Source of the DNA: Rothia sp. (in: high G+C Gram-positive bacteria)
GTDB taxonomy: Bacteria > Actinomycetota > Actinomycetes > Actinomycetales > Micrococcaceae
Direction of reading: 5' to 3'
Assembly (NCBI GenBank): GCA_030524105.1
Contig: JAUNHE010000005.1
Span: 62,001-126,000, forward strand
DNA length: 64,000 nt
The position numbers and the translations under genes were made by a program. Below, piece after piece: positions 1 to 10,132 of the stretch (within the stretch, counting starts at the first letter, position 1; every line of letters begins with the position of its first letter). The notes beneath the pieces were generated by a model. That model made no database searches. It saw only the letters and a list, made by a program, of their open reading frames with translations, and had not been told where the DNA came from.

Positions 1-695
1 CCCAGGGCGGCTACACTGCGCAGATAGTCTTGACTAGCGCCTTCGGGTAAAAGCTGCCACCCCGCAGGAGCTAGGCTTATCTCTGAATCTAGAACAGCAG
101 CAATTTCAGCGGCGATATCGGAGTCGTAAGGGGGAACAATTTGGGCTCCGCCAGCGTGCTGGTCAACAGCCTGTCCTCCCAAATAAACCTTGTAGCCATT
201 ATCTTGAGCCGGGTTGTGAGAGGCCGTTACCATAACCCCAATCTCCGCCCCGTATTTTTGGGTTGCCCAGGCTAAAAGCGGTGTGGGGCCAGCTTGATCA
301 AACAGATAGGTTTTAATGCCAGCTGCCGTAAAAATGGCGGCAGACTCCTGGGCAAAGATAGCTGAGTTTGTGCGGGCATCAAAGCCCACAATGGCAGTTA
401 GCTCGGACCAGCCCTCCCTCTGAGCCCGGCCTTTAATATAGTTGGCTAACCCCGCTGCTGCTCGTCGTACAACAACCCGGTTCATTCGCATAGGACCAGC
501 TCCTAGGCTGGCTCGCAGCCCGGCTGTACCAAATTGTAGATTGCCTGAAAAGCGGTCGCTTAAATCAGCCAGGGCCTGCTGATCACCAGCCTGGGCCAAA
601 TCAAGAATTTCTGCTAGCTGGGCACGGGTCTGCGGGTCAGGATCAATCGTTAACCAGGAAGTAGCCTGGTCTATGAGCTGGGCAAGCGATGGCAT
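1..695 (-). CDS. Phospho-sugar mutase (phosphoglucomutase/phosphomannomutase family), N-terminal part
   Basis: The gene runs off the left edge; about 231 N-terminal residues are visible. It belongs to the alpha-D-phosphohexomutases, which interconvert sugar 1- and 6-phosphates through a phosphoserine. The stretch FGTAGLRA near residue 55 and the active-site loop TASHNPAQDNGYKVY near residue 157, with the phosphorylated serine, are clear. A preceding helical segment of about 50 residues is typical of the long PgcA/PmmB-like subfamily. The ATG at 695 follows AAGGAAA at good spacing. Substrate preference (glucose, mannose or ribose) cannot be read from this part. It is divergent from the next gene. 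Confidence 0.9.
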   Translation of the reverse strand, partial: MPSLAQLIDQATSWLTIDPDPQTRAQLAEILDLAQAGDQQALADLSDRFSGNLQFGTAGLRASLGAGPMRMNRVVVRRAAAGLANYIKGRAQREGWSELTAIVGFDARTNSAIFAQESAAIFTAAGIKTYLFDQAGPTPLLAWATQKYGAEIGVMVTASHNPAQDNGYKVYLGGQAVDQHAGGAQIVPPYDSDIAAEIAAVLDSEISLAPAGWQLLPEGASQDYLRSVAAL

Positions 696-908
696 TCTAT
701 TTCCTTTTGATCAGCGGTACACAATTTACCCGGCAGCAGAAGTCTGCCGGCTGCAGGCGGGGGTCAACCCGGTTCAAATTCTGATTTTATGCTCAAACAG
801 CTGCCGTAGATACCCGACGGTTAGCTGACTGGTTGGTGGATACTGCACAAGAATAACCTATCAAATCAGTTAAAAATGCTGGGGGAAACAGACAGATAAG
901 TCACTAAG

Positions 909-923
909 AGTTTGAACCAAACT
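909..923. promoter_or_regulatory. Inverted repeat upstream of lpdA-like gene
   Basis: AGTTTG-AAC-CAAACT is a perfect 6-bp inverted repeat about 30 bases before the start of the flavoprotein gene, in the 257-base divergent gap. It could be an operator half-site pair. A second hairpin (CCGGCAG/CTGCCGG, 730-750) lies nearer the mutase gene. Nothing else was recognised in this gap. The regulator is unknown. Confidence 0.3.
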
Positions 924-952
924 ATCTTCTGGAACACAATAAGAGGGTGACT

Positions 953-2365
953 TTGAAAACTGACTACGCATCACACAAGATAATTGTTCTTGGTGGCGGA
1001 CCAGCAGGCTATGAGGCTGCCCTGGTGGCAGCATCTTTAGGTGCTGACGTCACCATCATCGAAGACAAGGGCCTAGGCGGTGCTGCCGTCCTGACGGATG
1101 TGGTTCCCTCCAAGACTCTGATTGCATCGGCTGCGCTGATGGCCCGGATCTCTGAAGCAGCGGCCTTGGGCATCACCTTAGGCTCTAGCCAAACACCGCA
1201 GACACCTCACGTTGATTTAGGCAAGGTCAACAACCGCCTCCTTCACCTGGCCCAACAGCAGTCCCAGGACATCAAACGTTCCTTAGAACGTAGTGGGGTT
1301 AAAATCATTGCCGGTAAAGGCAAACTTAAGGACGCCCACACCGTAGAGGTTACGGATCAGAACGGTTTAAACTACGACTTAGAGACCGAGTTTATTCTCC
1401 TAGCTGTTGGTACCCATCCGCGTGAGCTTAAAACTGCCCAGCCCGACGGCAAACGTATTCTTAACTGGACCCAACTTTATAAACTGCCGCAGGTTCCGCC
1501 AGAGTTAATTGTGGTAGGTTCTGGCGTTACGGGGGCAGAGTTTGCTTCCGCCTATAACGGCCTGGGGTCTCAGGTTACCCTTATTTCATCCCGGGACCGG
1601 GTGCTGCCCGGAGAAGATGAAGATGCTGCTAACGTTTTAGAGAACGTGTTTGAGCGTCGCGGGGTTAAGGTAATGCCCAGGTCCAGGGCCGAAGCTGCCC
1701 AATACAGCGCCGACGGTAAAGGGGTTGTTGTTACCTTAGACGACGGTAGAAAAGTCTCTGGTACCCACGTTTTAATTGCGGTAGGTTCTATTCCTAACAC
1801 CTGGGATCTAGGCTTGGACAAAGCTGGTGTCAAGGTCACGGAATCTGGCCATATCGAAGTGGATAGGGTTTCCAGGACTAACGTATCCAACATTTACGCG
1901 GCCGGGGACTGCACGGGTGTTTATCCACTAGCATCAGTAGCGGGTATGCAGGGTAGGGTAGCGGTGGCCCATCTGATGGGAGACACCGTTAAGCCCTTAC
2001 GGACCCATCAGGTAGCGGCAACTATTTTTACCTCGCCAGAGATAGCTAGCGTAGGGGTAACAGAAGGGGAAATCGCCTCGGGCAAGTATCAGGCAGATAC
2101 TGTTATGCTGTCCTTAGCCACGAACCCTCGCGCCAAAATGATGGCCGTACAAGATGGCTTTATTAAAATTTTTGCCCGAAAGCATTCTGGAACCGTTATA
2201 GGCGGTGTGGTTGTTGGCCCCAGTGCCTCTGAGCTGATTTTTCCGATTTCCTTGGCCGTTGATAAAAAACTCCATGTGGATGACGTTGCCGAGACCTATA
2301 CGGTTTACCCCTCCTTGAGCGGGTCCATCTCCGAGGCAGCCCGCCGGCTGCACACACGGCTCTAA
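953..2365 (+). CDS. lpdA: LpdA-like NAD(P)H-quinone dehydrogenase (flavoprotein disulfide reductase family without redox cysteines)
   Basis: FAD-binding GGGPAG lies near the N-terminus, the NAD(P)-binding GSGVTG about residue 190, the second FAD contact AAGDCTG about residue 317, and the dimer domain at the C-terminus. In place of the CxxxxC redox pair of dihydrolipoamide dehydrogenase there is GGAAVLTDVVPSK, and the C-terminal His-Pro catalytic motif is YPSLSGSISEA. The same replacements are known in Mycobacterium Rv3303c (LpdA), so a quinone reductase is more likely than a lipoamide dehydrogenase. A GTG at 947 is in frame, but AAGAGGG directly abuts it and suits the TTG at 953 better (five-base spacing). 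Soluble; no partner gene alongside. Confidence 0.87.
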   Translation: MKTDYASHKIIVLGGGPAGYEAALVAASLGADVTIIEDKGLGGAAVLTDVVPSKTLIASAALMARISEAAALGITLGSSQTPQTPHVDLGKVNNRLLHLAQQQSQDIKRSLERSGVKIIAGKGKLKDAHTVEVTDQNGLNYDLETEFILLAVGTHPRELKTAQPDGKRILNWTQLYKLPQVPPELIVVGSGVTGAEFASAYNGLGSQVTLISSRDRVLPGEDEDAANVLENVFERRGVKVMPRSRAEAAQYSADGKGVVVTLDDGRKVSGTHVLIAVGSIPNTWDLGLDKAGVKVTESGHIEVDRVSRTNVSNIYAAGDCTGVYPLASVAGMQGRVAVAHLMGDTVKPLRTHQVAATIFTSPEIASVGVTEGEIASGKYQADTVMLSLATNPRAKMMAVQDGFIKIFARKHSGTVIGGVVVGPSASELIFPISLAVDKKLHVDDVAETYTVYPSLSGSISEAARRLHTRL

Positions 2366-2377
2366 GGCAGCATAGTC

Positions 2378-2405
2378 TGGCCCCAAGTCAGTAGACTTGG
2401 GGCCA
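2378..2405. terminator. Hairpin between convergent genes (no U-tract)
   Basis: A perfect 12-bp stem, TGGCCCCAAGTC with GACTTGGGGCCA, closes an AGTA tetraloop between the convergent flavoprotein and transporter genes. No T-run follows on either strand, so it would be an atypical (I-shaped) bidirectional terminator. Confidence 0.6.
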
Positions 2406-2410
2406 AACGA

Positions 2411-3766
2411 CTAGTTAGAAATATCAATATCACGTGTTTCGTGTGTGATCAGCATAAAAGTGATGGACAAGAGGGCAGCTGCTGCCAGGTAGAGTCCGAC
2501 GGCTGCCACACCCAAGCTGGCATTAAGCCAGACAGCTACAAAAGGAGTCAGGGCAGCACCAAGGATGGAAGCTACATTGTAGGCAACTCCCGAACCTGTA
2601 TAGCGGATATTAGTTTTAAAGAGTTCGGGCAGGTAGGCGGACATAGAGCCAAAGGACAGCCCCATAATGGCCATGCCAACAGACATAAAAACCGTAATGA
2701 GGCTTAAGTTTGCTTGCTGACCGGTGCCAACAACCTCAGGAGAGATACACCAGCCAAAGGAGAGGCCAAAAACTGCCATCAGCACAGTAGTGCAGACCTG
2801 CTGATGACGGCGTCCCGACTTATCGGCCCACCAGCCCGAAACCGGTACAAAGGCGGCAAAAAAACAGATAGAAATAATTTGGATCAGCAAAAACCGATGG
2901 TAGGCAATACCCAGGCCACCGTTTGCCACGGTGGCAATGCCGTAGGAGAGAATCCAGGCTGTCATCAAATAAAAGAGGACGTAGCAGGCCACCATAATAA
3001 AGGTGCCCTGAATGATAGGCCACCAAGCAGTTTTAAAGGCCGCTATCAGCGGGGTTTTAACTTTTTGGTTCTTGGCCAGTACCTGGGCAAAAACCGGAGT
3101 TTCTTGCAACCTGAAACGAACGTAGAGGCCTATGGCAACCATAACAATGGAGGCTAGGAAGGGGATGCGCCAGCCCCAGATCAAAAAGTGGTGGTTGAGG
3201 TTACTGGCGTCCTTGGTGGAATTAAAATTCATGATAGTCGTTAAGATCAGCACAAAACCGTTGGCCAAGATAAAACCAAAAGGAGCACCAAGCTGGGGCC
3301 AAATAGCGGCCCGGGCCCTCTTACCTTCCTGGGCATATTCAGTAGCCAGCAGGGCCGCGCCCGACCATTCACCGCCTAAACCTAAGCCCTGGCAAAAGCG
3401 CAGGACGGTGAGCATAGCCGGGGCCCAGAGCCCTATCTGATAGTAGGTGGGCAGCAGGCCAATCAAAAAGGTTGCGATACCCATGGTTAACAAGGCCGCT
3501 ACCAGGGTTGCCTTACGACCAATCCGGTCCCCATAGTGGCCAAAGACAATGGAACCAATAGGGCGGGCCACAAAGGCCACCCCAAATGTTGCCATAGAAG
3601 CCAGAAGCTTGGCGGTGTCGTCACTACCTAGGAAAAAGAGGGCCGGGAAAACAGCCACCGCTGCGGTGGCGTAGATATAAAAATCGTAGAACTCAATGGT
3701 GGTGCCTATGAGCGAAGCCATAATAACCCGGCTACGCGGGGTGCTGTTGGCTGCTGTCTTACTCAT
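2411..3766 (-). CDS. MFS transporter, metabolite:H+ symporter (MHS) family
   Basis: A 451-residue integral membrane protein with about 12 hydrophobic segments. FEFYDF-type N-terminal sequence (TTIEFYDFYIY), GDRIGRK between TM2 and TM3, and a long conserved TM4-TM5 loop with GLGLGGEWSGAALLATEYA are hallmarks of the MHS family (ShiA, ProP, KgtP), which import organic acids, shikimate or betaines with protons. The substrate cannot be told from sequence. An in-frame ATG at 3781 overlaps the GAGGAG ribosome site, so the ATG at 3766, seven bases after it, is the better start. Monocistronic. Confidence 0.85.
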   Translation of the reverse strand: MSKTAANSTPRSRVIMASLIGTTIEFYDFYIYATAAVAVFPALFFLGSDDTAKLLASMATFGVAFVARPIGSIVFGHYGDRIGRKATLVAALLTMGIATFLIGLLPTYYQIGLWAPAMLTVLRFCQGLGLGGEWSGAALLATEYAQEGKRARAAIWPQLGAPFGFILANGFVLILTTIMNFNSTKDASNLNHHFLIWGWRIPFLASIVMVAIGLYVRFRLQETPVFAQVLAKNQKVKTPLIAAFKTAWWPIIQGTFIMVACYVLFYLMTAWILSYGIATVANGGLGIAYHRFLLIQIISICFFAAFVPVSGWWADKSGRRHQQVCTTVLMAVFGLSFGWCISPEVVGTGQQANLSLITVFMSVGMAIMGLSFGSMSAYLPELFKTNIRYTGSGVAYNVASILGAALTPFVAVWLNASLGVAAVGLYLAAAALLSITFMLITHETRDIDISN

Positions 3767-3926
3767 GTGTGTGCTCCTCATACAGGCGAGCAGGAGTATG
3801 CTTACGCGAACAATGTAGCTGTGATCTCTTTAGATTAGTCCGGTGTCGCAAGCCAAGCTGGGTGCATTTTACATAGTGAGACAGGCTGGCCTGCTCCCGC
3901 CTAGGTCGGGCCCGGGCTGCATGAAC

Positions 3927-5738
3927 TTATTTAATACTGGCGATGGTTGCTCCTGCAGCGACGGTATCACCGGCCTTGAGCTTAAGCCCACTTACTTTAC
4001 CGGAACGGTGAGCCGTGATGGGCTGTTCCATTTTCATGGCTTCCAGCACAACGATCAGGTCTCCCTCGGCCACCTTGGCGCCATCCTTAACTTCCACCTT
4101 GACGATGGTTCCCTGCATGGGTGAGGTCAGCTCCTGGGAGCTGTTGCTGCTGGTACGCAGATTCCTCTCTTTACGTTTCTTGCTGGCTGGCTTGGCAGTA
4201 GTGGTGAGGGCAGGCAGCTGGGGCAGTAGAATTTCCATGCGTTTGCCGTTAACCTCAACAACAAAGCTCTGCCCCTGCTCATCCTCCTCATCCAGGGCTT
4301 TAATCCCGCCATTATAGGGGGCGATGCTGTTATTAAACTCTGTTTCGATCCAACGGGTATGCACGGTAAAATTACCGTCTGCTGCGGTAAAGGCAGGTTC
4401 TGTCAGCACGGTTCGATGAAAGTTAATAACCGTTGGCATACCCTCAATCGAAAGTTCTGCCAGGGCACGACGGGCTCTGGCTAGGGCCTGAGAGCGGTCA
4501 GCACCGGTAACAATGAGTTTGGCCAGCATAGAGTCAAAGGAGCCACCAACAGTATCTCCTTCAACAACACCCGAATCCCAGCGCACACCGGGGCCAGCGG
4601 GAACCCGTAATTTTTCGATACTGCCCGGTGAAGGCATAAAGGAACGGCCGGCATCCTCGCCATTGATACGAAATTCAATACTATGGCCCCGGCTAGGAGG
4701 ATCCGTATAACCCAGCTCTTCTCCTCTGGCCAGCCTAAACTGCTCCCGAACCAGGTCAATTCCGGTGATTTCTTCGGTAACGGGATGCTCCACCTGCAGC
4801 CTAGTATTTACTTCTAGAAAAGAGATTGTCCCGTCGGTACCAACCAGGAATTCGCAGGTACCGGCTCCCTGGTAGCCAGCCTTTTGAAGAATGGCTTTTG
4901 AAGACTCATAGATGCGCTGGCGCTGCTGGGGGGTTAGGAAGGGCGCCGGCGCCTCTTCAACCAGTTTCTGGTTACGGCGTTGCAGGGAACAGTCCCTGGT
5001 AGAGACCACTACAACATTGCCGTGAGCATCTGCCAGGCACTGGGTTTCCACGTGACGCGGTGCATCCAGAAAACGTTCTATAAAACAGTCGCCACGGCCA
5101 AAAGCAGCGGTTGCCTCCCGGACGGCAGAGTCGTAGAGTTCAGTAATTTTATCGGCACTGCGCACCACCTTAATGCCACGCCCGCCTCCACCAAAGGCCG
5201 CTTTAATGGCTATGGGTAGGCCGTATTCCTGGGCGAAGGCCTGAACCTGGGCGGCGGAGGTGACCGGGTCGGCAGTACCGGGAACCTGAGGGGCCCCAAC
5301 CTGCTCTGCAATATGACGGGCAGCTACCTTATCGCCCAGAAGACTAATGGCTTCAGGGGAGGGGCCAATCCAGGTGAGGCCTGCATCAATAACGGCCTGG
5401 GCGAAGCTGGCATTTTCGGAGAGGAAGCCGTAACCGGGGTGGATGGCGTCTGCGCCGGATCGTTGGGCGACCTCCAAAATTTTTTCCGGTACGAGGTAGG
5501 AATCCGAGGCTGTTGAACCGTTCAGTGAGTAGGCTTCATCGGCCAGGCGCACATGGAGGGCCTGCCGATCCGGCTGCGCATAAACAGCTACGGTGCTGAT
5601 GCCTTCGTCACGTGCTGCTCTAATAATGCGTACCGCAATTTCTCCACGGTTGGCGATCAAAACCTTAGAAACAGGGCCGGTGTGGCGTCCATCGACGGAT
5701 ACGTGGCTTTGGCCCGCATGCTCGGTTGTAATGGTCAA
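3927..5738 (-). CDS. Acyl-CoA carboxylase alpha subunit: biotin carboxylase fused to biotin carboxyl carrier domain
   Basis: The 603-residue protein carboxylates its own biotin with ATP and bicarbonate and hands it to the beta subunit. The biotin carboxylase part has GYGFLSEN near 103, ATP-grasp GGGGRGIK at 183-190, RDCS at 248 and [14 protein letters not shown] at 309-322. A linker leads to a C-terminal carrier domain with EAMKM, the biotinylated lysine being about K569. This is the actinobacterial AccA3/AccBC arrangement. The start is a TTG at 5738 with AAGGAG nine bases upstream; no ATG fits. Partners: beta and epsilon genes near 15.5-17.4 kb and the biotin ligase at 18 kb. Acetyl- versus propionyl-CoA cannot be assigned from this subunit. 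Confidence 0.95.
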   Translation of the reverse strand: MTITTEHAGQSHVSVDGRHTGPVSKVLIANRGEIAVRIIRAARDEGISTVAVYAQPDRQALHVRLADEAYSLNGSTASDSYLVPEKILEVAQRSGADAIHPGYGFLSENASFAQAVIDAGLTWIGPSPEAISLLGDKVAARHIAEQVGAPQVPGTADPVTSAAQVQAFAQEYGLPIAIKAAFGGGGRGIKVVRSADKITELYDSAVREATAAFGRGDCFIERFLDAPRHVETQCLADAHGNVVVVSTRDCSLQRRNQKLVEEAPAPFLTPQQRQRIYESSKAILQKAGYQGAGTCEFLVGTDGTISFLEVNTRLQVEHPVTEEITGIDLVREQFRLARGEELGYTDPPSRGHSIEFRINGEDAGRSFMPSPGSIEKLRVPAGPGVRWDSGVVEGDTVGGSFDSMLAKLIVTGADRSQALARARRALAELSIEGMPTVINFHRTVLTEPAFTAADGNFTVHTRWIETEFNNSIAPYNGGIKALDEEDEQGQSFVVEVNGKRMEILLPQLPALTTTAKPASKKRKERNLRTSSNSSQELTSPMQGTIVKVEVKDGAKVAEGDLIVVLEAMKMEQPITAHRSGKVSGLKLKAGDTVAAGATIASIK

Positions 5739-5907
5739 TGAAAATAGCTCCTTATATCCGCCTGGCTACCGTAAACCTAGCTGGCCACCTCAGGGGCCTT
5801 CACCGGTTAAGCCACGGTTGACTTGGGTAAAAACGGGTTGCCGGCGGGTTACACACGATGGTTCCCCCATGAGTCTACAAGCAAAAGAGGGTAATTTTCT
5901 TTGAAAT

Positions 5908-6615
5908 TTAGGGAGTTTTTGTCCAAAAATTACTGATTGGTTGGCCAAAGCTGCTCATCATAGCCCTTAAAGCGTTAACGGAGAGACCAACAACTGTATG
6001 GTATTCGCCCTCAATCTGCCGAATAAAGGCGCTGCCAAAACCGTCGATGGTAAAGGAGCCCGCCACCCAGAGCGGCTCCCCGCTGGCTAGGTAGGCTTCG
6101 ATTTCTTCCGGCGTGAGTGTGTCAAAGTAGACCCGGGCTGTTCTTAGTTCGGAGACTTCTTGCCAACGGTGGGAACCCTGGCTAAAGATGAGGTGGTGGC
6201 CTGTGTGTAAAAGCCCCGACTTTCCGCTGATCATGCGGATGCGTTCCCTGGCTGTATGAAGCTGGTAGGGCTTGCCGTATGCTTGGCCGGCAAACTCAAA
6301 GACAGAGTCACAGCCAAGAATTAAGGCGGGGCAATCAGCCCAGTCTTGGGCAACTTGCCTGGCTTTAGCCACTGCCAGTAGCTGGGCTGTCTGTGCCGGG
6401 GTTAAGGGGGCCCAGTCTGCGCCATGATGCGGGGCTTGTTGCTGAGACTGGGCTGCCGCTAGGACAGCCTGCTCATCGACGGTAGAGGGCTGAACCTCAA
6501 AGACAAGGCCGGCATCTTGAAGTAGCTTACGCCGCGCAGGAGAAGAGGAGGCAAGAACCAGCTGAGGCTGATCCCTATCCAAGGCAGTAGGTGAGTGGGC
6601 TGGGTTAGGTGTCAT
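5908..6615 (-). CDS. maf: Maf family nucleotide pyrophosphatase
   Basis: The 235-residue protein starts its domain with LVLASSSPARRKLLQDAGL and has the catalytic-acid region LILGCDSVFEF and a C-terminal GSFTIDGFGSAFI. Maf proteins hydrolyse dTTP/UTP or modified nucleotides and are linked to division control. It lies just upstream of the carboxylase alpha gene, as in corynebacterial accD-accE-maf-accBC clusters. No ribosome site precedes the ATG; TAGACT eight bases upstream looks like a -10 box, so the mRNA may be leaderless. The N-terminal 18 residues are non-conserved-looking, and a later start is possible. Confidence 0.9.
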   Translation of the reverse strand: MTPNPAHSPTALDRDQPQLVLASSSPARRKLLQDAGLVFEVQPSTVDEQAVLAAAQSQQQAPHHGADWAPLTPAQTAQLLAVAKARQVAQDWADCPALILGCDSVFEFAGQAYGKPYQLHTARERIRMISGKSGLLHTGHHLIFSQGSHRWQEVSELRTARVYFDTLTPEEIEAYLASGEPLWVAGSFTIDGFGSAFIRQIEGEYHTVVGLSVNALRAMMSSFGQPISNFWTKTP

Positions 6616-6796
6616 CCCTTAAGAGTCTACGCTAGCTGGCAGGAGCTTCTCTTTGAATGCAGAACTAGGCCCGGCCTTTAGCCTGCCACAATGACACAAT
6701 ATGAGATTAAAAGAAAAACCTTAACGCGTGGCAAAGCAGCCGGTTTATCGTAGAAAATGACCACGCTATGAACAGCTATCCTCAGAGGACCTCACC

Positions 6797-9700
6797 ATGA
6801 CCAGAAACCTGGAAGTAAAAGTAACCCCCCTCACCGAAGAGCTCATCTTGGACTCAGCAGACGAGCAAGCTATAGAGGCATTAAAGCGGAAAGAAAGCCA
6901 GCTAGTTTTGCTGGCTCCGGCAGCACAGACTCTGCGACTTTATCTGGCCCAGCCCCAGGCCCTGGCAAAAATTTTGCCTCTCTTGGCCAACTTGGGTTTA
7001 AGCGTACAATCCCAGGCAACCTTCACCGTTTCAGCAGGTGAAGCGGAGTATACGGTTTTTGAACTAGGGGTGGAGGAATCGGTAGGGGCTGCCCTGGAAC
7101 TAGTCCAAGAAGGCCTTGAGGCAGTGCTGTCTGCTAAGGCAGACGATGATGAGCTGAATCAGCTCATCCTAGCCCAGGCTTTACCCTGGCACAGTGTCCT
7201 CGTTCTGCGAGCCTATGCCAGCTACCTGGCCCAGCTTGGTCTTAGGCTGAGCCGGGCACAGGTGGCAGCGATCTACCTGGCTAACCCAAAAATTACCTCC
7301 CAGCTGATTGAGCTCTTTGAGACCGGCTTTGATCCGGCCAGAAACCTGACCTCTGAGGAACGAATCCAGCAACGAACAGAGATAAGCTCCCGTATTGAAG
7401 AAGAGCTAAAAAATATTGCCGATCTGGATACAGACCGGTTTTTGCGTGCTGTTTTAGAAGTTAGCCTGGCTACAGTACGCACTAATCTGTACCAAAATAA
7501 AGAAACTCTAGCCTTTAAGCTGCGTCCTACTCAGATATCGCTGGCCCCGCTGCCCCGGCCTATGTGGGAAATTTGGGTCTACTCACCGAAGGTTGAAGGA
7601 ACCCATCTGCGCTTTGGTATGGTCTCACGGGGTGGGCTGCGCTGGTCTGATAGAGGGGAAGACTTCCGTACCGAAATTCTGGGTCTGGTTAAGGCACAGC
7701 GGGTTAAGAACGCCGTGATTATTCCTAATGGCTCCAAGGGCGGCTTTTTTCCTAAGGGTCTGCCAGATCGAGATAGCCACAAGGAAGCTTACGCCAGCAT
7801 GGGCTTGGAAGCCTACAAACTTTTTATCGGTTCTCTGCTTGATGTTACCGATAATCTTGTTCTTGAACGGGGCCAAGAAAAAATAGTGCAGCCAGATAAG
7901 GTGGTTATTTTAGATGAACCAGACCACTACCTGGTGGTGGCGGCAGACAAGGGAACTGCCACCTTTTCGGACACAGCCAATGCCCTGTCCCAGGAACGCG
8001 GGTTCTGGCTGGGAGATGCTTTTGCCTCGGGCGGCTCTGTTGGTTTTGACCACAAGGAAATGGGCATTACAGCACGCGGCGCTTGGGAGTCGGTAAAACG
8101 GCACTTTGCATCGATGGGGCATTCTAGCCAAAGCGAAGATTTCACCATGGTAGGCATCGGCGGCATGGCCGGGGATGTCTTCGGTAACGGTGCCCTGCTT
8201 TCTGAGCATATTCGCCTGGTGGCAGCTTTTGACTCCCGGCACATTTTTATCGATCCTAACCCCGATGCTGCCAGTTCCTATGCAGAACGGAAGCGTCTGT
8301 TTGAACTGCCCAGGGCCTACTGGACGGACTACAACCCTGAGCTTATCTCTGAGGGAGGCGGGGTCTTTAACCGTAGCGACAAGGCTGTTACGCTCAATCC
8401 TCAGATACGGCAGGCCCTGGGCCTAGAAGGGGAGGAAGAAAGCTTAACTCCCCAGGAGCTGATCCGGGCTATTATCGCAGCCCCGGTTGATCTGCTCTAC
8501 ACCGGCGGCACCGGAACCTATGTACGCTCCAGCCAGGAAACAGATGCAGAAGTTGCCGATCGAACTAATGATCAGATGCGTATTACGGCGCCAGAACTAC
8601 GCGTTAAAGTTATTTCGGAAGGCGGTAACCTGGGGCTGACTCAGCAGGCCCGTATTGAGGCAGCCAGCCTGGGAATCCTGGTAAATACCGACGCCGTTGA
8701 CAACTCGGCCGGTGTAGAAACCTCAGATCATGAGGTAAACCTTAAGATCCTTATCGATCGGCTGATTGCCTCTGGCCAGCTGGATGCCAGCCAGCGGGAG
8801 GAGCTTATCCAGGCTCAGGTCCAGGAAGTTGGCCGGCAGGTGCTTCAGTCCAATATCAACCAAAACATCCTGCTCCAGTCCGAAAGGTTAGGTACCCGGC
8901 CAACTAATTCTGCTGCTAGTCGTTTTATTAGTTTCTTAGAGAAAAATGCCGGCTTAGACCGGCAGGTGGAATTCCTCCCCAGCGCTGAGCAGCTTCAGCA
9001 GCGGCGTCAGCAAGGGCAGCGGCTGACCAGCCCTGAGCTATCGGTCTTAAGCGCCTATAGCAAGATCTGGTTAACCCAGGCCTTGCTGGAGGAGGGCCTG
9101 GGGCAGGACCCCTGGTTTGAGCCGGTCCTGCGGGATTATTTCCCCAGTCAAGTAGCTGCCCAGTACGGTCAGTACTTCTGGTCCCATCCCTTGCGGCAGC
9201 AGATTATTGCTACCAGGGTTGCCAATGAAATTGTTGATACCGCAGGTATTGTTTTTGTTTTCCGGGTGATCGAAGAGACTGGCGCCTCTATTGCTACGGT
9301 GGCCAGGGCCTTTATGGTTGTTCGGGATGCTTACGGTCTGCAAACGATTATGCAGCAGTTACGCGATCTTGGGCCAAAGACAGATCCTGAGCTCTGGCGC
9401 TCGCTCATTCTTGGCATTCAGCGTTTTACGGATCGAGCCGTTCGTAAGGTGGTGCAGGAAGGAAGTCTGGCTCAGGCTCAAGCCCGCGGCCAGGTGGAGG
9501 GTGTGATGGATCGGCTGATCAATCACTACCGGCAGGTGGGTCAGCTTAGCCAGCGAATCCCGGACTTTTTGGGTGGATCCCTGCTGGAGCGGGTGAATAA
9601 CAATCTTGACCTGGTTAAGCAGTGGGAGGTGCCGGATGAAATTTCTCATGCCTGGGCCCGGGTCTGGGAAGAAGTTGCTCTGCTAGATATTCTTGATATT

Positions 9701-10123
9701 GCCGCTGCTACCGGCTGGCAGCCGGAGCAGGTTGCGCCCCTCTACTTTGCCCTCTATGAGCGCTTTAACGTTTCTACCATGCTGCTGGCTATCTCTGATC
9801 TGCCCCGTACCGGTAGGTGGGAGTCTATGAGTCGGGCCTTTTTACGTTCGGATCTCTACGAGGCCGTTACTGCACTCACAAAGCGTTTAATCTTTTATTC
9901 GGACCGGCAGGAGGGTAAACAGCTAAACAGCTTTGAGCAGGCTGCTGAGCTTGTGCAGTCCTGGCAGAGCGCTCACCCGGTATTGTTGGCTCGTTTTGAA
10001 CGAAGCAAGGCTATGGCTAACGTTTTAGGTCGCTTTGCCCGGCAGGAAGAAGCTGCTGAGTTTGCCACTATTGCCGTGGCGGTACGTAATCTTCGTGAGA
10101 TTGCAGGAGCTTATACCAGCTAG
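6797..10123 (+). CDS. gdh: NAD-specific glutamate dehydrogenase, large type, compact form
   Basis: A soluble enzyme that oxidatively deaminates glutamate to 2-oxoglutarate with NAD. GMVSRGGLRWSDRGEDFRTE near residue 274, the following KGGFFPK and, later, the dinucleotide region VISEGGNLGLTQQARIE identify the Bac_GDH (PF05088) family. At 1108 residues it is some 500 shorter than the usual 1600-1650-residue bacterial enzymes. The missing part is the N-terminus, and the protein begins at an ACT-like segment (ILPLLANLGLSVQSQATF). The ATG follows GAGGA at seven bases, and 180 bases upstream hold no coding remnant, so the short form looks genuine. Single gene, own terminator. Confidence 0.92.
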   Translation: MTRNLEVKVTPLTEELILDSADEQAIEALKRKESQLVLLAPAAQTLRLYLAQPQALAKILPLLANLGLSVQSQATFTVSAGEAEYTVFELGVEESVGAALELVQEGLEAVLSAKADDDELNQLILAQALPWHSVLVLRAYASYLAQLGLRLSRAQVAAIYLANPKITSQLIELFETGFDPARNLTSEERIQQRTEISSRIEEELKNIADLDTDRFLRAVLEVSLATVRTNLYQNKETLAFKLRPTQISLAPLPRPMWEIWVYSPKVEGTHLRFGMVSRGGLRWSDRGEDFRTEILGLVKAQRVKNAVIIPNGSKGGFFPKGLPDRDSHKEAYASMGLEAYKLFIGSLLDVTDNLVLERGQEKIVQPDKVVILDEPDHYLVVAADKGTATFSDTANALSQERGFWLGDAFASGGSVGFDHKEMGITARGAWESVKRHFASMGHSSQSEDFTMVGIGGMAGDVFGNGALLSEHIRLVAAFDSRHIFIDPNPDAASSYAERKRLFELPRAYWTDYNPELISEGGGVFNRSDKAVTLNPQIRQALGLEGEEESLTPQELIRAIIAAPVDLLYTGGTGTYVRSSQETDAEVADRTNDQMRITAPELRVKVISEGGNLGLTQQARIEAASLGILVNTDAVDNSAGVETSDHEVNLKILIDRLIASGQLDASQREELIQAQVQEVGRQVLQSNINQNILLQSERLGTRPTNSAASRFISFLEKNAGLDRQVEFLPSAEQLQQRRQQGQRLTSPELSVLSAYSKIWLTQALLEEGLGQDPWFEPVLRDYFPSQVAAQYGQYFWSHPLRQQIIATRVANEIVDTAGIVFVFRVIEETGASIATVARAFMVVRDAYGLQTIMQQLRDLGPKTDPELWRSLILGIQRFTDRAVRKVVQEGSLAQAQARGQVEGVMDRLINHYRQVGQLSQRIPDFLGGSLLERVNNNLDLVKQWEVPDEISHAWARVWEEVALLDILDIAAATGWQPEQVAPLYFALYERFNVSTMLLAISDLPRTGRWESMSRAFLRSDLYEAVTALTKRLIFYSDRQEGKQLNSFEQAAELVQSWQSAHPVLLARFERSKAMANVLGRFARQEEAAEFATIAVAVRNLREIAGAYTS

Positions 10124-10132
10124 ACTGGCCTA

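Noticed and set aside
750-790. tRNA T-arm-like GGTTCAAATTC
   Set aside because: The flanking bases cannot form a T stem and no anticodon or acceptor arm is present.
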